A stretch of DNA of 64,000 nucleotides from Membranihabitans marinus (GTDB lineage: Bacteria > Bacteroidota > Bacteroidia > Chitinophagales > Saprospiraceae): contig NZ_JAHVHU010000015.1 of NCBI RefSeq assembly GCF_019802045.1, forward strand, positions 1 through 64,000, in the 5' to 3' direction. The translations under genes and the position numbers were made by a program. Below the pieces are notes generated by a model that worked only from the letters and a program-made list of their open reading frames with translations, did not search any database and was not told where the DNA came from. Positions 62,686 to 64,000 of this stretch are shown piece by piece. Position 1 is the first letter of the stretch, and the number at the start of each line of letters is the position of its first letter.

Positions 62686-64000
62686 ATGAAAAATATAAAA
62701 TATTTAATAGTGCTTATAAGTGCAGCTTGGGTTTTTACAGGCTGTTCCGAGAGCTTTTTGAGCCTCAGTCCGGAAGGTAACTTGAACGAAGGAATCTTCT
62801 TCAAATCAGAAGATGATTTTCAACAAGCTCTTGCAGGAGCCTACACACCACTCAGAGACATAGCCAATGAAGCTTATCTGATGGACGAAAGCCGTACAGA
62901 CAATGCCAGGTATTTTTATTATGCCAAAGATCGGGGTAGTAACAATACAGAGAAAATGACCGATTATTTAACGACGACGGATAATGGTATCATTCTCAAT
63001 CGATACCGGGCGGCCTATGTGGGTGTTTCACGGGTTAATACCATCCTGGATCGGATTGATGGAATCGAATTCACTAATAGTGCTGAGAAGAATCAGATCA
63101 TAGGGGAAGCAAAAGTTTTGCGTGCACACTACTATTTTGATCTGGTACGAAAATTCGGGGGAGTTCCACTCTTCTTGAACGAGGTTAAAAACCCCAATGA
63201 GGCATATAAAGCCCGGGCAACCGTTGAGGAAGTATATGCTCAGGTTATATCAGACCTGAAGGACGCTATCGGTCTGTTATCCAATCCTACGTTTTCTGGT
63301 GATAATATCGGGCGCATTAACAAGGGCGTAGCGAGTACGGTATTGGCCCGCGTGTATATGATGCGTCAGGACTATCCAAATGCGATTCCTCTTCTTGAAT
63401 CCGTAACCAATATGGGGTATGAATTGCTTCCAGACTACAGATCAATATTTGATCCATCCAATAAAGGAAACAAAGAAATGATCTGGGCGGTTCAATATCA
63501 AGCCGGAACAACCGGTCAGGGGAGTGAATTCGTCTATGATTTCACACCAATCGTTCCAAATACAGGGCCTATTCTTGGTGCTGATTTCAACAATACCCAA
63601 GGTGGATGGATGTATCCTACAGAGGATCTGATGAGTATATTTGATCCCGCAGATGCACGATTTGATGCCAGCATCGGGGTGTTTGAAGGGGATGAAGACG
63701 GTGATCAAAACTTTATCGTGACGGATAACAGTTTGAAAAGCATTGTCGGTTTTGTACCTGATCCAGAGAAGGAGGTTCGATATTTTCCGCGAAAATACTA
63801 TTACCCCCCATACCCTGAAAAAAGTCAGGGAACAGATCAAAACTGGCCACTCTACCGCTATTCTGACGTACTTTTGATGTTGGCAGAATGCTACAATGAA
63901 GTCGGACAAGGTGATCCACTCGAATTGCTCAATGAGGTTCGGGCAAGAGCATTTGGTGATAATGACCACAATATAACAGAGAATGGTCAAGTCGCTCTTC
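62686..64000 (+). CDS. SusD/RagB-family surface lipoprotein (pair 4), truncated by window end
   Basis: The frame starts at ATG 62686 (MKNIKYLIVLISAAWVFTGC, lipobox Cys20) and is open to the window end, 438 codons. SusD features are LSPEGNLNEGIFFKSEDDFQ, a long tetratricopeptide-like body with RAHYYFDLVRKFGGVPLF, and RYSDVLLMLAECYNEVGQG near the end. The RagB C-terminal part lies beyond the window. It partners the SusC at 59191-62664. Confidence 0.93.
   Translation, partial: MKNIKYLIVLISAAWVFTGCSESFLSLSPEGNLNEGIFFKSEDDFQQALAGAYTPLRDIANEAYLMDESRTDNARYFYYAKDRGSNNTEKMTDYLTTTDNGIILNRYRAAYVGVSRVNTILDRIDGIEFTNSAEKNQIIGEAKVLRAHYYFDLVRKFGGVPLFLNEVKNPNEAYKARATVEEVYAQVISDLKDAIGLLSNPTFSGDNIGRINKGVASTVLARVYMMRQDYPNAIPLLESVTNMGYELLPDYRSIFDPSNKGNKEMIWAVQYQAGTTGQGSEFVYDFTPIVPNTGPILGADFNNTQGGWMYPTEDLMSIFDPADARFDASIGVFEGDEDGDQNFIVTDNSLKSIVGFVPDPEKEVRYFPRKYYYPPYPEKSQGTDQNWPLYRYSDVLLMLAECYNEVGQGDPLELLNEVRARAFGDNDHNITENGQVAL

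Overview
The window is a typical stretch of a polysaccharide-degrading member of the Bacteroidota. It carries four SusC/SusD pairs, two of them behind ECF sigma / FecR anti-sigma modules, plus many secreted hydrolases, three sulfatases and several SpII lipoproteins. There are no rRNA, tRNA or housekeeping genes, so I cannot place it below phylum. The sulfatases and ASPIC/FG-GAP lipoprotein would fit a marine or aquatic member (inference).

Layout. 1-10.3 kb: two leader hairpins, SusC/SusD pair 1, a decayed nucleoside hydrolase, an unknown exported protein, a C-terminal gene relic with a nonsense codon, and a GH42-like hydrolase. 10.5-12.4 kb (minus strand): a vanadium-haloperoxidase/PAP2-type lipoprotein and a small coiled-coil lipoprotein. 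12.5-15.5 kb: a secreted FAD-dependent oxidoreductase and a protein with an FMN-attachment-like motif. 15.6-19.4 kb: a type IIG restriction-modification gene with a REP-associated tyrosine transposase (RAYT) domain nested in frame between its methylase motifs, broken by a frameshift near its 3' end. Four copies of the matching palindrome lie only between 14.3 and 19.4 kb, and one of them is coding sequence. 19.5-23.7 kb: CstA-family transporter and a tandem alpha/beta-hydrolase. 24.2-29.9 kb: a methyltransferase and three consecutive sulfatases. 30.3-33.7 kb (minus strand): DJ-1/PfpI protein, CBM9-like protein and GH20-like hydrolase, separated by repeat-rich spacers. 33.9-42.4 kb: SusC/SusD pair 2 and a large ASPIC/FG-GAP lipoprotein. 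42.7-44.6 kb: VOC protein and a DUF5077/DUF3472 protein. 44.8-51.5 kb: sigma-FecR-SusC-SusD cassette, ending in a clear terminator. 51.8-57.0 kb: two convergent Gfo/Idh/MocA proteins, a 55-aa membrane protein, a PIG-L deacetylase and a ferredoxin-reductase-like protein. 57.3-64.0 kb: a second sigma-FecR-SusC-SusD cassette, whose SusD runs off the window.

The genes suggest scavenging of sulfated, probably amino-sugar- or uronate-containing glycans. SusD and SusC would bind and import oligosaccharides. Sulfatases, GH42-like and GH20-like enzymes, the CE15-like esterase and the PIG-L enzyme would remove substituents and cut linkages, and the oxidoreductases would process the sugars. The STN domains of SusC 3 and 4 should signal through the adjacent FecR and sigma factor. 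Substrates cannot be read from sequence alone. The most unusual item is the RAYT nested inside the restriction-modification gene.
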